From DATFRX01 sp035630615 (GTDB lineage: Bacteria > Actinomycetota > Actinomycetes > Propionibacteriales > Nocardioidaceae): a DNA stretch of 64,000 nucleotides. The position numbers and the translations under genes are program-made. This document shows positions 34,888 to 42,015 of this stretch, one piece after another. Position 1 is the first letter of the stretch; every line of letters starts with the position of its first letter. A model generated the notes under the pieces. It was given only the letters and a program-made list of their open reading frames with translations, did not search any database and was not told the DNA's origin. The DNA lies in contig DASQKI010000055.1 in the NCBI GenBank assembly GCA_035630615.1, forward strand, positions 62,001-126,000. Direction: 5' to 3'.

Positions 34888-35424
34888 TCAAACCGCCGTC
34901 GTCGGTCCGAGTCTCTTCCCGTTGACGAGGTCCACACCGATCCGGTGCCCCCACGCCCGGGCGCGCACGAGCTCGCCCACGACCAGCGGCCCGCTGACCT
35001 CGGTCACGTAGAAGGTCTCGGGCCTGTCGAGCACGCGATAGCCACGTTGTCGGAGCCTCCGGGCCGCCCCGCGAGCCGCGGAGCCTGGCAGTCCGCGGAC
35101 TCGGACCCGCGTGTCGAAGGTGGCGGCCGCCATATGCGACGGAGTCATCGGCAGGTTGGCGATCCACTCGCGTAGCCCGATGTTCCGGGTGACGATCGAG
35201 GCGGTGGTGCCATCGGCGTCGGACCGCGTCTGGGGGCGGCCAATGCCGAGCGCAAGCGTCGGCCCCCCGACGATCAGCAGGTCGACGTTCCTTCCGGGGA
35301 CCGACGGCGCCGCACTGATCTCGGCGAGTTCGATCTCGCAGCGACGAGCAAGCCCCTCGGCGATGGTCGTCGCGACGTCGCGGGCATTGCCAAACATCGA
35401 TTCGTACACCATGAGCGCGCGCAT
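34888..35424 (-). CDS. Flavodoxin-domain protein
   Basis: A 178-residue flavodoxin-like protein. The FMN phosphate loop is ESMFGNARDVATTIAEGL (residues 8-25) and a central strand is DLLIVGGPTLALG. It should carry FMN and transfer electrons; relatives serve low-oxygen redox needs. ATG 35424 is preceded by GGAGGGGT. A Dos-box-like site (35493-35506) lies 70 bp upstream. The C-terminal half (ETFYVTEVSGPLVVGELVRARAWG) is family-typical but its partner is unknown. Confidence 0.82.
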   Translation of the reverse strand: MRALMVYESMFGNARDVATTIAEGLARRCEIELAEISAAPSVPGRNVDLLIVGGPTLALGIGRPQTRSDADGTTASIVTRNIGLREWIANLPMTPSHMAAATFDTRVRVRGLPGSAARGAARRLRQRGYRVLDRPETFYVTEVSGPLVVGELVRARAWGHRIGVDLVNGKRLGPTTAV

Positions 35425-35492
35425 CGGCACCCCTCCATTGGCTGCTCCCTTAGGTGTGCGTCTAGTCCACTCCCATCCCGCATCGGGCAGCA

Positions 35493-35506
35493 GAGACAAA
35501 GGTCCC
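35493..35506 (-). promoter_or_regulatory. Dos-box-like site upstream of flavodoxin
   Basis: On the minus strand GGGACCTTTGTCTC: half sites GGGAC and GTCTC separated by four bases, one mismatch to GTCCC. It lies 70 bp before the flavodoxin start. Confidence 0.65.
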
Positions 35507-35588
35507 GAGTCGCCGCGCGATTCGTCCTTCGGACGGCCCGACGTCTCCGAAGGTCCTGGCGAGTCGGCCAGACGGTCCCGGCGGATCT

Positions 35589-35602
35589 GGGCCCTCGGGC
35601 CC
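35589..35602 (+). promoter_or_regulatory. Dos-box-like site (GGGCC-CTCG-GGCCC) upstream of the serine protease
   Basis: Exact complementary half sites GGGCC and GGCCC with a 4-nt spacer, the GC-richer version of the Dos box. It is 36 bp before the protease start codon and in the divergent control region shared with flavodoxin. Confidence 0.55.
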
Positions 35603-35637
35603 TTCGGCGAGGCGCGACCCGCGGCGACTCTGCTGGC

Positions 35638-36816
35638 ATGGGTATGCGCACAGTCGCCGCTGCGATGCTAGCCATTTTCGGCTTGGCTGCTTGCGGGACG
35701 GTGCCGGTCGGTTCGTCGGACAACCCCTCGGAGGAGACCGCAACGCCTACCAGGGCAGCGTCGCCGTCGTGGCCAGTTCCGACGACATCAACGACGCCCA
35801 CGCCGACTCCGGCGCCGCCGACCACGCCGTCGTTCGCTCAAACACTTGCCGACGTGGAGTCCGGCGTCGTCATGGTTCGAGCAACCACCTGCTCCGGCAC
35901 CGGCATCGGCTCGGGGTTCCTTGTCGGACCCGGTCGTATCCTCACCGCTGCTCACGTCGTCGACGGAGCGGTGTCGGTTGCGATCGTCCAAAACGGCGTG
36001 GTCGTCCCCGCCACTGTCGTAGGCGTCGATGTCGGCCAAGACCTGGCGATGCTGTCGACCCGGATCATGGACGGCCACGTCTTCACCATGGCGTCGAGCG
36101 TCCCGGCCGCCGGCACCGCCATTGCCGTCGTCGGCCACCCCCTGGGCGAGCCGTTGACGATCACGGAGGGCAACGTTTCGCGAGTCGACGAAGAGTTGTG
36201 GCCGAACCTGCAGCTGGACGTCTCGGCGAGTCCCGGCAACTCCGGTGGCCCGGTCGTGACCGTCGACGGGAGCGTCGTCGGCATCCTCGTCAGCAAGGAC
36301 GCCGAGGCTGACGGGCTCGCCTACGCCCTCCGCCCCGACGCCGCGGCACCGTACGTCGAAGGAAGCCAGTCGCTCGGTCCGCCAGTGCAGCCGGCCTGCT
36401 CGGGCCCACTCGGACCGTCCGACGCCGAACTCCCCACTCCGACGTCGGATGCCCTCACGCGTGCCGTCGTCGGTACTTTCGTTCGATACTTCAGCGGCAT
36501 CAACAGCGGCGACTACGCGACCGCCTACCGGCAGCGGTCGCCGCGCTTGCGCTCTGGGTTCGAGTCGTTCGCCGACGGCGTCTCGACGAGCTACGACTTC
36601 GCGTTCGACCTGCGTTCACTCACTCCGACCGCGTCGGGAGCCGCCGTCTGGCTTCGCTTCGTCAGCCTGCAGGAGCCCGCCTACGGACCCGACGGGGAGG
36701 GCTGCACGCAGTGGTCGATCGACTATCGGCTGGTCTGGAACGCCACAGGTCAGCAGCTACGCATCGATCACGCTCGAGGCCACGACGGGGCCGACGGGCA
36801 CCGACCCTGCGAGTGA
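35638..36816 (+). CDS. Trypsin-like serine protease lipoprotein with C-terminal extra domain
   Basis: A 392-residue exported protease. Lipobox LAAC with Cys19, then a Pro/Thr-rich linker (35-65) and a chymotrypsin-fold domain with catalytic His106 (TAAHVVDG), Asp135 (VGQDLAM) and Ser202 (SPGNSGGP). The order and spacing are those of DegP-like or MarP-like proteases without a PDZ domain. Residues about 275-385 (FVRYFSGINSGDYATAYRQRSP) look like an NTF2-like fold. Role may be envelope stress. A Dos-box-like site precedes it, suggesting control by the nearby DosR. Confidence 0.85.
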   Translation: MGMRTVAAAMLAIFGLAACGTVPVGSSDNPSEETATPTRAASPSWPVPTTSTTPTPTPAPPTTPSFAQTLADVESGVVMVRATTCSGTGIGSGFLVGPGRILTAAHVVDGAVSVAIVQNGVVVPATVVGVDVGQDLAMLSTRIMDGHVFTMASSVPAAGTAIAVVGHPLGEPLTITEGNVSRVDEELWPNLQLDVSASPGNSGGPVVTVDGSVVGILVSKDAEADGLAYALRPDAAAPYVEGSQSLGPPVQPACSGPLGPSDAELPTPTSDALTRAVVGTFVRYFSGINSGDYATAYRQRSPRLRSGFESFADGVSTSYDFAFDLRSLTPTASGAAVWLRFVSLQEPAYGPDGEGCTQWSIDYRLVWNATGQQLRIDHARGHDGADGHRPCE

Positions 36817-36853
36817 CGATCGGTCGATCCCTCGTGGCCGACGCACTGATGCT

Positions 36854-37393
36854 CTATTGGTGGCGCCGCTGTTGACGGGCGAAGTCCTCCCAGGCGAGAT
36901 CCCACTCCCGAGACCGCAAGCGCTCGAGGGCGAGCCGTAGCAGAACGAACGCCCCGTACGCCGCTCCCGTCGCACCGAGAGCGACTCCGATGGCGAGCAG
37001 AACGGCGTCGAAGACCAGTTGGTCTTGCGACGAAGGGGCCGTCGACACCTTGCCGTCCCCGTCCGTCCAGATCATGACCTCGGTGCCGGCTTCGGTGCCG
37101 CGCGGCACTTCGACGCGGCCTTGGTGAACGACCCGATCCGCACCTGTCCACTCGGCCTCGACCCTCGGCTGGACCGACGATGGGGCCGGCTGCGCGGGCG
37201 GCGCGTCTTCGAGAGTGGTCGCCTCGGTGCGGTGGACGGTGGCCGCATAACGGTCGGTGTTCGCCGCGGCTGCGTTGTGCGTGGTCCAGGCGAACACCAC
37301 GGCGACCGGCACGCCCAGGATGGCGACGATGACGCACACGCGTCGCCCGGCCCGTTCCAGACGGTCGGAAAGCCGGCGAGGCGGTGTTGCCAT
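36854..37393 (-). CDS. Rv1733c-like two-span membrane protein
   Basis: A 179-residue protein with membrane segments near residues 20-35 (VCVIVAILGVPVAVVFAW) and 128-155 (VLLAIGVALGATGAAYGAFVLL), and an external loop between them with EAEWTGADRVVHQGRVEVPRGTEAGTEVMIWTDGDG. This matches Rv1733c of M. tuberculosis, a DosR-regulon membrane protein of unknown function. Its place among other DosR-type genes supports that call. I see no convincing Dos box directly upstream. Confidence 0.8.
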   Translation of the reverse strand: MATPPRRLSDRLERAGRRVCVIVAILGVPVAVVFAWTTHNAAAANTDRYAATVHRTEATTLEDAPPAQPAPSSVQPRVEAEWTGADRVVHQGRVEVPRGTEAGTEVMIWTDGDGKVSTAPSSQDQLVFDAVLLAIGVALGATGAAYGAFVLLRLALERLRSREWDLAWEDFARQQRRHQ

Positions 37394-37489
37394 ACCTCGA
37401 CCATGACTAAGGACGGGACTGCAAAGCAGGGGCGTAAGACTCTGCTCGACGTGGCCGTTAGCCCTACCCCGACCGTGACGCGAAGGGAT

Positions 37490-38203
37490 TCAGGCCTTGC
37501 CGCAGCGCCAGATCGTGAGGCGCCAAAAGAGTCGGCTGCCGCGCTTGGTGAGCCGGATGACGCCGTCGGAGACCAGCCGAGCAACGTCGCGTGCCTTCGT
37601 TATCGTCTCGGGCAACGGGAAGTCACGGGTGGCGACCGTCTCCATGTCGTCGCCGAACACCCGACGGGCGGCCCTGAGGACCACCCGCTCGTTTTGGATG
37701 GTGCCCGTCGGCAGGTACGCCCGACCGCCAGGTGCCATGCGGTCGGCGATGCCGTCCAGCATCGCGACGGGGAGCTCGGCGCCCGTGGGTCCGCCGCCGT
37801 GTCCGTCGGGAAACCATCCAGTCACTTCGGCGACGGGGTCCGGGATGCCGCTGACATCGGCGATCACGACGTCGGCGCGGACGTCTGCGACCGGCTCGAA
37901 CAGCGATCCGCAGCGAAACTCGGTGACGTCAGCCAGGCCGAGTTGCCGGGCGTTGTCGGTCGCGCAGGCGACTGCGGCCGGCGACACGTCTGAGCCGATG
38001 ACGCGACCGGCGCCGAGCCGGGCGGCGACGAAGCTCAGCACGCCAGACCCGCAGCCGGCGTCGAGGACGGTGTCGCCGGGGCGCACGAGCATCGCGTCGC
38101 CGAGCACCCGGGTGGTGCTGCTGGGGGTAAACGTGCCGGCATCGATGTTCAGCGTGAAGGGGCCACCCGCGCCCTTCCAGGTGTACGTCTGGACGTCGTT
38201 CAT
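37490..38203 (-). CDS. Class I SAM-dependent methyltransferase
   Basis: A 237-residue methyltransferase. Motif I is TVLDAGCGSGVLSFVAARLGAGRVIGSD (about 41-68), followed by DVVIADVSGIPDP (about 111-123). It starts MNDVQTYTWKGAGGPFTLNID. It resembles the PrmA/ribosomal-protein or small-molecule methyltransferase fold; the substrate is unknown. The ATG at 38203 is preceded by AAAGG. It stands in the dormancy island, divergent from thioredoxin, with a palindrome and a Dos-box-like site in the 260-bp gap between them. Confidence 0.82.
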   Translation of the reverse strand: MNDVQTYTWKGAGGPFTLNIDAGTFTPSSTTRVLGDAMLVRPGDTVLDAGCGSGVLSFVAARLGAGRVIGSDVSPAAVACATDNARQLGLADVTEFRCGSLFEPVADVRADVVIADVSGIPDPVAEVTGWFPDGHGGGPTGAELPVAMLDGIADRMAPGGRAYLPTGTIQNERVVLRAARRVFGDDMETVATRDFPLPETITKARDVARLVSDGVIRLTKRGSRLFWRLTIWRCGKA

Positions 38204-38332
38204 GGCGGTGGACCTTTCGTCAGCCGGCGACGAGTGTGCACCGGATGGGTCCAGGGAACCATATGAACCCGCCCGGCGTCGCGCTGGCGGCTCAACGACG
38301 GGATCGACGCGGTATTGATGGTCGCGGTGACG

Positions 38333-38348
38333 GGTGATCAAGATCACC
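38333..38348. promoter_or_regulatory. CRP/FNR-type palindrome GGTGATC-AA-GATCACC
   Basis: A perfect 7-2-7 palindrome. Read as GTGAT-N4-ATCAC it fits the CRP/FNR family operator pattern (TGTGA or TTGAT half sites). It lies 115 bp before the thioredoxin start and 130 bp before the methyltransferase. Two further GGTGAC words flank it. Confidence 0.65.
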
Positions 38349-38374
38349 GTAGGTGACCGACGGCGCCAGGAGCT

Positions 38375-38388
38375 CGGATCTTCGTCCC
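38375..38388 (+). promoter_or_regulatory. Dos-box-like site upstream of thioredoxin
   Basis: CGGATCTTCGTCCC: a good right half (CGTCCC with CTT spacer) and a degenerate left half. It is the weakest of the nine sites; 75 bp before the thioredoxin start. Confidence 0.4.
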
Positions 38389-38462
38389 GCCGGCGCGATG
38401 GAATTCTCCACCCCAGGATCCGGTTCCATCACCGTACGGACATTCTTCGACGGGAGGCGACA

Positions 38463-38846
38463 GTGGCGACGCGTGAACTGACCAAGGACAACTTCGAGGA
38501 CGTCGTGAGCGGCGACGGTCTCGTGCTCGTTGACTTCTGGGCGGAGTGGTGTGGCCCGTGCCGCATGTTCGGCCCGATCTATGAGCGGGCGTCCGACCAG
38601 CACGACGACATCGTGTTCGGCAAGGTCGACACCGAGGCTCAGCCCGAGCTCGCGAGCGCCTTCGGCATCTCGTCGATCCCGACGCTCATGGTTGTCCGCG
38701 ACAAGGTCGTGCTCTACTCCCAGGCCGGTGCGCTTCCCGAGCCCGCGCTCGAGGATCTCATCACCCAGGCGCGCGACGTCGACATGGACGAGGTGCGCCG
38801 CGAGGTCGCGAAGCAGGCCGACCAAGCGGCGGGTCCGACCGGCTGA
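38463..38846 (+). CDS. Thioredoxin
   Basis: A 127-residue thioredoxin with the WCGPC active site (Cys30, Cys33) in VLVDFWAEWCGPCRMFGP and the cis-Pro segment GISSIPTLMVV. It reduces protein disulfides in the cytoplasm. The C-terminus has about 20 extra charged residues beyond the fold. GTG 38463 follows GGGAGG. A CRP/FNR-type palindrome and a Dos-box-like site lie upstream, so oxygen- or redox-responsive control is plausible. Confidence 0.9.
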   Translation: MATRELTKDNFEDVVSGDGLVLVDFWAEWCGPCRMFGPIYERASDQHDDIVFGKVDTEAQPELASAFGISSIPTLMVVRDKVVLYSQAGALPEPALEDLITQARDVDMDEVRREVAKQADQAAGPTG

Positions 38847-38945
38847 GACCGTGGCCGACCTAGTGGTTCGTGCGTCCGACGGACTGTCGTCGGCCAAGCC
38901 AGCGCCGGTGTGACTTCCCCCGACAACAGCGACCGCGCCTTGGGG

Positions 38946-39374
38946 TTATCGGCTTTGCTCGGCGGGGTCGAGCGCGCTCAGGCGAAAGCCGTTGACGACG
39001 TCGGCTTTGATACGGATCACGTACGTCATGCCGTGGTCGATCCACGGCCGAACCATCGCGGCGTAGCGTGCGATGGTGCTGGGCTCTTCGACCAGCACCG
39101 CGGGGCCGGTGACGACGACGCTCCAGCCGGTCCTTGTGGTCAGGTCCACCGTGTCGGCCTCGAAGGCGACGATCGAACCGACGCAAGAAAGTGTCGACGA
39201 TCCGTGGTGAGTACGGATCACGACGGCGCCGTCGTCGACGACATAATTGAGCGGACGTACCGTCGGCAAACCGCCCATGGTGAAGACCAGGCGGCCCATC
39301 GGCACGCTGGCAAGCAGTTCGATGGCCTCGTCCTCGAGTAGCTCCGTCAGCTGGCCCTGAGCTGGCATTGACAC
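38946..39374 (-). CDS. Rv0080-like pyridoxamine-oxidase-fold flavin protein
   Basis: A 142-residue split-barrel protein: LLEDEAIELLASVPMGRLVFTMGGLPTVRPLNYVVDD and FEADTVDLTTRTGWSVVVTGPA align well, from memory, with Rv0080 of M. tuberculosis, a DosR-regulon protein. It probably binds FMN or F420; PLP synthesis is not implied, since pdxH is separate. GTG 39374 is chosen because AGGAGG precedes it by 5 nt; an ATG at 39368 is the alternative. A Dos-box-like site lies 100 bp upstream. Confidence 0.85.
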   Translation of the reverse strand: MSMPAQGQLTELLEDEAIELLASVPMGRLVFTMGGLPTVRPLNYVVDDGAVVIRTHHGSSTLSCVGSIVAFEADTVDLTTRTGWSVVVTGPAVLVEEPSTIARYAAMVRPWIDHGMTYVIRIKADVVNGFRLSALDPAEQSR

Positions 39375-39473
39375 CCGAGCCTCCTCACTGCATCTATGCG
39401 CGCAACACTGTCCGCATCGCCAATGCTGAGATCCGTGCGTTTCCATCGCACACATATCGGCCCGGACGACATA

Positions 39474-39487
39474 GGGGCGAAAGGCCC
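39474..39487. promoter_or_regulatory. Dos-box-like site (GGGGC-GAAA-GGCCC)
   Basis: Reads GGGCCTTTCGCCCC on the minus strand: complete half-site core with a TTTC spacer. It is 100 bp upstream of the Rv0080-like gene and could also act rightward into the gene-poor interval. Confidence 0.65.
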
Positions 39488-39837
39488 TACCGTCCAGCCG
39501 GATTGGTCTAATGGTGCGCGAATTGGCCCACTTTGACACGGGCCATCGCGACCCATGCCTGGTTGGCGACATGAGCTGCTTGCGTGAAGAGTCACGCTGG
39601 CCCACCGAGAAGGCTTCGCCCGTCTTGACGACGGTGAGTCTGGTGGCCGGAGCCACCGACTGCTCGCCCTTCCGGTGGGCCAGCGGTCCCAGAGGGATCG
39701 ACTCTTTCCCTCCGAGATTCCCGTTCCCTTTCGGGTAACGGGGCCCGCACGTCTAGATTGGCGCTCCGGCGCCGCCGTCAGCAGAGTCCAATGGCCCTAT
39801 CCTGCGGCCGGAAGCCTCACCTTGGGCTGAAAAGTCC

Positions 39838-39868
39838 GGAGGGAGCGGGCGGTAGCGCCGCTCCCTCC
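39838..39868. ncRNA. Strong hairpin in gene-poor interval (possible small RNA element)
   Basis: GGAGGGAGCGG pairs exactly with CCGCTCCCTCC around a 9-nt loop. A second hairpin (CTCCGCG / CGCGGAG, 39875-39898) follows 6 nt later. No U-tract, so either tandem terminators or part of a structured RNA. Confidence 0.45.
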
Positions 39869-39874
39869 GATGCC

Positions 39875-39898
39875 CTCCGCGTCTCGGGGTTCGCGGAG
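39875..39898. ncRNA. Second tandem hairpin CTCCGCG-N10-CGCGGAG
   Basis: A perfect 7-bp stem directly downstream of the 11-bp hairpin. Two tandem stems in a gene-free interval suggest an RNA domain or double terminator. Confidence 0.4.
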
Positions 39899-39936
39899 AG
39901 ACGTTCCTAGCTTGGCCTGTCAGGGACTTACCGAAC

Positions 39937-39950
39937 GGGACGAAAGACTC
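39937..39950. promoter_or_regulatory. Dos-box-like site (GGGAC-GAAA-GACTC), no adjacent gene
   Basis: On the minus strand GAGTCTTTCGTCCC, with two mismatches to the Dos consensus. A further half site GGGACTT lies 15 bp to the left (39923). Rightward it would precede the 16-codon ORF by 120 bp. Confidence 0.55.
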
Positions 39951-40040
39951 TTTGCGGTCATTAGGCGCCGTACGAAGGCGGTGGGCTCTGTCCTCGAGAA
40001 GCGCTCGCGAAATGGCGCGGAACCGAGCTAGGACGGCTGA

Positions 40041-40104
40041 GGGCGGACCGAGGCGGCGGGGGAGGTGATCCAGTGCGCAACTGCGGTCCCACCGCTCGGT
40101 CCGC
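40041..40104. promoter_or_regulatory. Long-range stem enclosing a ribosome binding site
   Basis: GGCGGACCGAG (40041-40051) pairs exactly with CTCGGTCCGCC (40094-40104); three more pairs continue inside after a bulge. The 42-nt loop carries the GGAGGTGATCC ribosome site and start codon at 40072. The arrangement resembles a translational control element. Confidence 0.5.
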
Positions 40105-40122
40105 CATGTGTGTCCGTCCGTA
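40072..40122 (+). CDS. Candidate 16-aa leader peptide with full-length Shine-Dalgarno
   Basis: GTG begins a 16-codon frame ending TAG; the translation is VRNCGPTARSAMCVRP. GGAGGTGATCC (40060-40070) matches the whole 16S anti-Shine-Dalgarno over 11 nt, and the GGAGG core is 7 nt from the GTG. No gene follows directly on this strand until about 41 kb. It may be a leader peptide or a ribosome-sequestering RNA element; coding is unproven. Confidence 0.4.
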
Positions 40123-40207
40123 GACGAACCCACTCGATGCCGCATTGAGTCTGCCGGGAGCGGCATCGGTCCCTTCGACTGTCACGCGTTGTCGACCGGT
40201 GTGCACA

Positions 40208-40221
40208 GGGACGATGGTCCC
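40208..40221. promoter_or_regulatory. Perfectly symmetric Dos box (GGGAC-GATG-GTCCC)
   Basis: Exact half sites GGGAC and GTCCC with 4-nt spacing, the best-formed site in the window, yet no start codon of a recognised gene lies within a normal distance on either side: it is 3' of the 40261-40794 gene and faces the gene-poor interval. Confidence 0.7.
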
Positions 40222-40260
40222 GAATCGGTATGACCTCCTACCCGGTCGGATGCGGCGCAA

Positions 40261-40794
40261 TTAGGCAGAGCGCCGGAGTGGTCCCGGTTCGGGGGCGACC
40301 GGCCCAGGCGAGTCGTCGGCGGGCGACGCGTTCGCAATCCGACTCGCGAGGACGCTCGGCGCCCGGCCCTGAGTCGTCGCGATATCGACCACCAACATCG
40401 CGGCGAGCAGCTCGTGCGGCAACACGACCCGCGGGTTTTGATCTCCTTCTGGCCCTGCGTCGGTGCCCAGGACGAGTGGGCCGTCTGACGGGGCGTCGCC
40501 GAACCGGGCGGATATGACGACGTTGGCGATCTCCTCGACGAACTCGTCGTCCTCCGGCTCCAGGGCCTGGTCGTCGTGCAAGGCGCCGAGCAGCCGAAGC
40601 CCGTCGAGACTGGCCGCCGGATCCGGGTCGAGCGCGCGTTCGCTACCCCGCGTCATCCGATCGACGACCTCCAGGCGGCGACGCGTCGAGGCCTCGCGTT
40701 CCCCCTGCGCTCGCGCCCAATGCACCATCATCGCGCCGCCCAATCCCATGGTCACGATGACCAGAGGCAGCCCGATCTCAAGCAGCACCGGCAC
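40261..40794 (-). CDS. Membrane-anchored protein of unknown function
   Basis: A 177-residue protein. Residues 2-25 (PVLLEIGLPLVIVTMGLGGAMMV) form an N-terminal anchor; an Arg/Glu-rich helix (about 27-55) and an acidic region follow, with EFVEEIANVVISARFGDAPSDGPLVLGTD. No family is recognised. The GTG start has GAGGTGA a few nt upstream. It lies between Dos-box-like sites and is divergent from the HAD gene, so the 40919 box could regulate both. Function unknown. Confidence 0.6.
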   Translation of the reverse strand: MPVLLEIGLPLVIVTMGLGGAMMVHWARAQGEREASTRRRLEVVDRMTRGSERALDPDPAASLDGLRLLGALHDDQALEPEDDEFVEEIANVVISARFGDAPSDGPLVLGTDAGPEGDQNPRVVLPHELLAAMLVVDIATTQGRAPSVLASRIANASPADDSPGPVAPEPGPLRRSA

Positions 40795-40918
40795 GAGTCA
40801 CCTCGCGTACTTCATCGTCATCAATCGCCTCTATGTATTCGTTACCAGTTGTCCGCGTACGAAACAACTGAGCATGTCGGATGTTGATAACGGTCGTCTT
40901 GATATCGGATTCGGGACA

Positions 40919-40932
40919 GGGCCCTTTGGCCC
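40919..40932. promoter_or_regulatory. Dos box with extended symmetry upstream of the HAD gene
   Basis: GGGCC-CTTT-GGCCC, and the dyad extends to ACAGGGCC / GGCCCTGT (40916-40935), giving exact 8-bp arms. It is in the divergent region between the membrane-anchored protein and the OtsB1-N-like HAD gene. Confidence 0.7.
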
Positions 40933-41064
40933 TGTGCGGGATCCTGCGGGAGCGTGACGATGGAACTGGGCGATACCTCGCGTTCGTGGCAGTTCGTTGG
41001 CAGGGAGGTCTTCCGCAGTGAGTGCGACGTCGAATTCCCCCGCCCGCGCGGGGTCGGGCTGACC

Positions 41065-41913
41065 ATGCGACTGGACACGGCACGCTATGACGCCATCATC
41101 CTCGACCTGGATGGCGTCGTGACCGACACCGTCTCTGTGCACGAGCTTGCGTGGCGCCGCCTGTTCGACGGCGTGCTGCGGCACCGGGTCAAGCGGGCTG
41201 ACGGAGCCGGTCGCCCGTTCAGTCACGAGGACTATCTGACCTACGTGGACGGCAAGCCACGCCACGACGGCGCTCGCGACTTTCTCGCCTCGCGGGGATT
41301 GAAGTTCCGCCGGGGCGTCCCGACCGATCCACCTGAGCGTGAGACGATCTGCGGTCTCGCCAAGCGCAAGGACGGCTACTTCGTCGAACTGCTTGCGGCC
41401 CGGGGCCTGCGAGTCTTCAGCGGCGCGGTCCGGCTGGTTTCGGAGCTCCGGCGCAGTGGCGTCCAGGCCGCAGTCGTGTCGAACAGCCGGCACTGTCGGA
41501 TGGTGCTGGCGGCCGCGGGACTGTCGGCACTGTTTCCGGTCCGGGTCGACGGCATCGACGCGGACCGGCTGGGGTTGCCAGGCAGGCCGGACCCGGCGGT
41601 CTTTTGGGAGGCCACTCGCCGGCTCGGCATCGCGCCGGAGCGGGCCATCGTGGTCGAGGACGCCGAGACGGGAGTCGCGGCCGCCTCTCGCGGCGGGTTC
41701 GGCTTGGTGATCGGGATCGACCGCGAAGGCGGCGGAGAGCAACTGCGGACGTGTGGTGCCGACGTCGTCGTGACAAGCCTCGACGAGATCGAGATTGCCG
41801 ATGCGCGTGCCGTAGCCCGAAGCCATGAGCTCCTGAAGCCCTCTCGGCGGGCGACTGTCACCAATTCCTCAGCCGAGGATATCCCGACTAGAGGTCGGAT
41901 CGACGTACAGTGA
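41065..41913 (+). CDS. HAD hydrolase resembling the N-terminal domain of OtsB1
   Basis: A 282-residue HAD protein of the beta-phosphoglucomutase type: ILDLDGVVTD with nucleophile Asp14, VSNSRHCRMVLAAAGL and IVVEDAETGVAAA. Order and phrases (VDGKPRHDGARDFLASRG, LGLPGRPDPAVFWEATRRLG) resemble the N-terminal half of M. tuberculosis OtsB1 (Rv2006), a DosR-regulon protein, but the trehalose-phosphatase part is missing. ATG 41065 fits the distance to the Dos box at 40919; ATG 40960 would add 35 residues. It may hydrolyse or isomerise sugar phosphates. Confidence 0.8.
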   Translation: MRLDTARYDAIILDLDGVVTDTVSVHELAWRRLFDGVLRHRVKRADGAGRPFSHEDYLTYVDGKPRHDGARDFLASRGLKFRRGVPTDPPERETICGLAKRKDGYFVELLAARGLRVFSGAVRLVSELRRSGVQAAVVSNSRHCRMVLAAAGLSALFPVRVDGIDADRLGLPGRPDPAVFWEATRRLGIAPERAIVVEDAETGVAAASRGGFGLVIGIDREGGGEQLRTCGADVVVTSLDEIEIADARAVARSHELLKPSRRATVTNSSAEDIPTRGRIDVQ

Positions 41914-42015
41914 TGGCGCTCGGGGGACGGGCCGCCCGGCTCCGCGGACACACTCGCCGTCGGAAATCGTCCATATTTCGCTTTGAAGCTGATCCTACCT
42001 GCGTAATATTGCGCC

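Larger units (their letters stand above)
39500..40260. other. Gene-poor interval with hairpins and two orphan Dos boxes
   Basis: About 760 bp without a convincing protein gene. Frames of 75 and 137 codons exist but are Arg/Pro-rich, lack start signals and resemble no family. The interval holds hairpins at 39838-39868, 39875-39898 and 40041-40104, Dos-box-like sites at 39937 and 40208, and a 16-codon ORF with an exceptional ribosome site at 40072. It is a candidate for DosR-controlled non-coding or leader RNA. Confidence 0.55.

Noticed and set aside
39753..40166. 137-codon minus-strand frame in the gene-poor interval
   Set aside because: Arg/Pro-rich, no start signal, contains a Dos-like site and the hairpins; treated as non-coding.
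41921..41937. GGGGACGGGCCGCCC before the DosS-like gene
   Set aside because: Right half CGCCC deviates and the spacer is GC only; not distinguishable from background GC-rich sequence.
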